A stretch of 6,108 bases of DNA from assembly GCA_022866585.1 (NCBI GenBank), contig JALHUP010000305.1:1-6108 (forward strand), in the 5' to 3' direction. Shown here in pieces: positions 4,638-6,108 of the stretch. The translations under genes and the position numbers were made by a program. Position 1 is the stretch's first letter, and every line of letters begins with the position of its first letter. The notes beneath the pieces were generated by a model, which worked only from the letters and a program-made list of their open reading frames with translations, did no database searches and was not told the origin of the DNA. The stretch comes from Candidatus Zixiibacteriota bacterium. Lineage in GTDB: Bacteria; Zixibacteria; MSB-5A5; SM1-73.

Positions 4638-6108
4638 TTGATTGACTTTTTAAAAGATTTGAATCCGGCACAAAGAGAAGCCGCCACACATGCATCCGGA
4701 CCGCTCTTGATCCTGGCGGGAGCAGGAAGTGGAAAGACCAGGGTTTTAGCCTATCGCATCGCCTATCTGGTGGGAGTGGAAAAAATCGACCCTCAAAAAA
4801 TTCTGGCAGTTACCTTTACCAACAAAGCCGCGGGTGCAATGAAAAGCCGGGTGGAAAAACTTTTGGGCAAAGCCGGCTTCGATATCTGGGTGAGCACCTT
4901 TCATTCCTTATGTGCAAGAATATTGCGGGTTGAAGCGAGAGTATTGGGCTACACCCGAGCTTTTTCCATCTACGATGAAGACGATCAGCTTTCCTTGATA
5001 AAAAAATGTATGGAGGAGCTTAATATCTCCACCAAAGAATTTTCCAAAGAAGCTATCCAGAGCCACATCTCCAAAGCAAAAGACAAACTCATAGATTGGC
5101 AGGAATATGCTTCTTTGACTCACGACTTTTTTGAAGAAAAGGTCGCCAAAGTTTATGAGCTTTATGAGAAAAAAATAAAAGAGGCAAATGCTTTTGATTT
5201 TGATGATCTGATTATGAAAACTGCGGAAATCTTTTCAAATTATCCTCCGATTTTGAATAAATATCAGAACCGGTTTGAATATATTTTGGTGGATGAATAT
5301 CAAGATACCAACCATGCCCAATACGTCCTGGTGAATCTTTTGGCTTCCAAAAACAGAAACCTGTGTGTGGTGGGAGATGAGGATCAATCCATTTATGGCT
5401 GGCGCGGGGCGGACATCCATAATATTCTGGATTTCGAGCGAGACTATCCCGATGCCAAGGTGGTGAAATTAGAAGAGAATTATCGTTCCACGCAGGTGAT
5501 CCTTGATGCCGCCACTGCGGTGGTCAGAAACAACAAAAAAAGAAAGGGTAAAACTCTTTATACCAAGATGAAGGGCGGGGAAAAACTTAGGCTTTTCTAT
5601 GTGGAGACTGATATACTCGAATCCAAAGCTTTGGTCAGAAGAATCCAACATTTGATGCAAAAAGAAAAATGTCCCCGATCGGATTTTGTGATCCTTTACA
5701 GGACTAATGCCCAGTCGCGCCTTTTTGAACAGGAGCTTAGAGATAATGGAATTCCATATATAATAGTGGGTGGCGTCAGATTCTATGAGCGAAAAGAGAT
5801 AAAGGATATTTTAGCTTATCTGAAGGTGATTGCTAATCCAAAGGATGAATTGAGCCTGAAGAGGATCATAAATGTCCCTGCCAGAGGGATTGGTGAGAAG
5901 ACCATTTCGAAAATAGAGGATTTCTGCCGGAAGCAAAATTTATCTTTCTTTGATGGAATAAATCAGATAGAAAAAATTGAACGAAGTGAAATCCATGGGA
6001 TTGAGGGAATACCGCCAAGGCTAAAAAATACCATACAAGATTTTTCCAAAATGATGCATGAGTTTTCCAAGATGAAAGAAAAAATGCCTGTGGATGAGTT
6101 GACGGAAA
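4638..6108 (+). CDS. pcrA: PcrA/UvrD-type ATP-dependent DNA helicase (3' end missing)
   Basis: A superfamily 1A 3'-to-5' DNA helicase that unwinds DNA in nucleotide excision repair, mismatch repair and displacement of RecA or stalled polymerases; it acts in the cytoplasm. The 490 codons present begin with the Q motif LNPAQR (8-13), then Walker A AGAGSGKT (27-34), motif Ia TFTNKAA (59-65), motif Ib STFHS (86-90), motif II VDEYQD (218-223), motif III GDEDQSIYGWRGAD (246-259), motif IV LEENYRS (278-284) and YRTNAQSR (354-361). The RFYERKEIKDILAYL stretch (381-395) and NVPARGIG (412-419) follow, typical of PcrA. About 230 residues, including motifs V and VI, lie beyond the window, judging by the usual length of roughly 720-740. 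The frame is open to the edge and intact. The start is TTG. It resembles Gram-positive PcrA closely, but PcrA and UvrD cannot be separated firmly from this part; Rep is less likely. Confidence 0.95.
   Translation, partial: MIDFLKDLNPAQREAATHASGPLLILAGAGSGKTRVLAYRIAYLVGVEKIDPQKILAVTFTNKAAGAMKSRVEKLLGKAGFDIWVSTFHSLCARILRVEARVLGYTRAFSIYDEDDQLSLIKKCMEELNISTKEFSKEAIQSHISKAKDKLIDWQEYASLTHDFFEEKVAKVYELYEKKIKEANAFDFDDLIMKTAEIFSNYPPILNKYQNRFEYILVDEYQDTNHAQYVLVNLLASKNRNLCVVGDEDQSIYGWRGADIHNILDFERDYPDAKVVKLEENYRSTQVILDAATAVVRNNKKRKGKTLYTKMKGGEKLRLFYVETDILESKALVRRIQHLMQKEKCPRSDFVILYRTNAQSRLFEQELRDNGIPYIIVGGVRFYERKEIKDILAYLKVIANPKDELSLKRIINVPARGIGEKTISKIEDFCRKQNLSFFDGINQIEKIERSEIHGIEGIPPRLKNTIQDFSKMMHEFSKMKEKMPVDELTE

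Noticed and set aside
4908..5660. Three minus-strand frames (4908-5123, 5235-5420, 5469-5660) opposite the helicase
   Set aside because: All are antisense to conserved helicase motifs; none has a ribosome site or a plausible protein sequence.

Overview
The window looks like part of a chromosome from an uncultured bacterium of, or near, the FCB (Fibrobacteres-Chlorobi-Bacteroidetes) superphylum, such as a Zixibacteria-, KSB1- or WOR-3-type lineage. The main clue is the first gene: a secreted LVIVD-repeat protein ending in the 'NYPNPFNP ... GSGVYFYKL ... KKMVLIR' domain typical of type IX secretion cargo. Base composition is moderate. Shine-Dalgarno sites are clear in front of the second and third genes, which argues against a typical Bacteroidetes. 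The lineage is an inference from protein style, not a measured placement.

Layout. Positions 1-262 hold no gene I can defend, but there is a tRNA T-arm look-alike on the minus strand and a weak hairpin. A near-consensus promoter (263-290) drives the exported LVIVD-repeat protein (329-2581, +). Its 14 recognisable repeats would fit two seven-bladed beta-propellers, and its sorting domain is interrupted by a duplicated, heptamer-rich insert. A convergent gap (2582-2778) is filled by nested inverted repeats bounded by a 15-bp inverted pair. On the opposite strand lies a complete B12-binding-domain radical SAM enzyme (2779-4233, -) with a strong ribosome binding site. The divergent gap (4234-4637) carries a promoter for each flanking gene and, between them, a ~170-bp MITE-like palindromic element. 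From 4638 to the right edge is the 5' two thirds of a PcrA/UvrD-type DNA helicase (+), which starts with TTG.

The three genes do not form an operon: neighbours are convergent, then divergent, each has its own promoter candidate, and I see no shared pathway. One is a surface or secreted protein, one an orphan radical SAM enzyme of unknown substrate, and one a housekeeping repair helicase. The unusual content is the repeat and secondary-structure load: both intergenic gaps are occupied by nested palindromic elements, and a short-repeat insertion sits in frame inside a protein domain. I found no CRISPR array, no defence cassette and no complete transposon.
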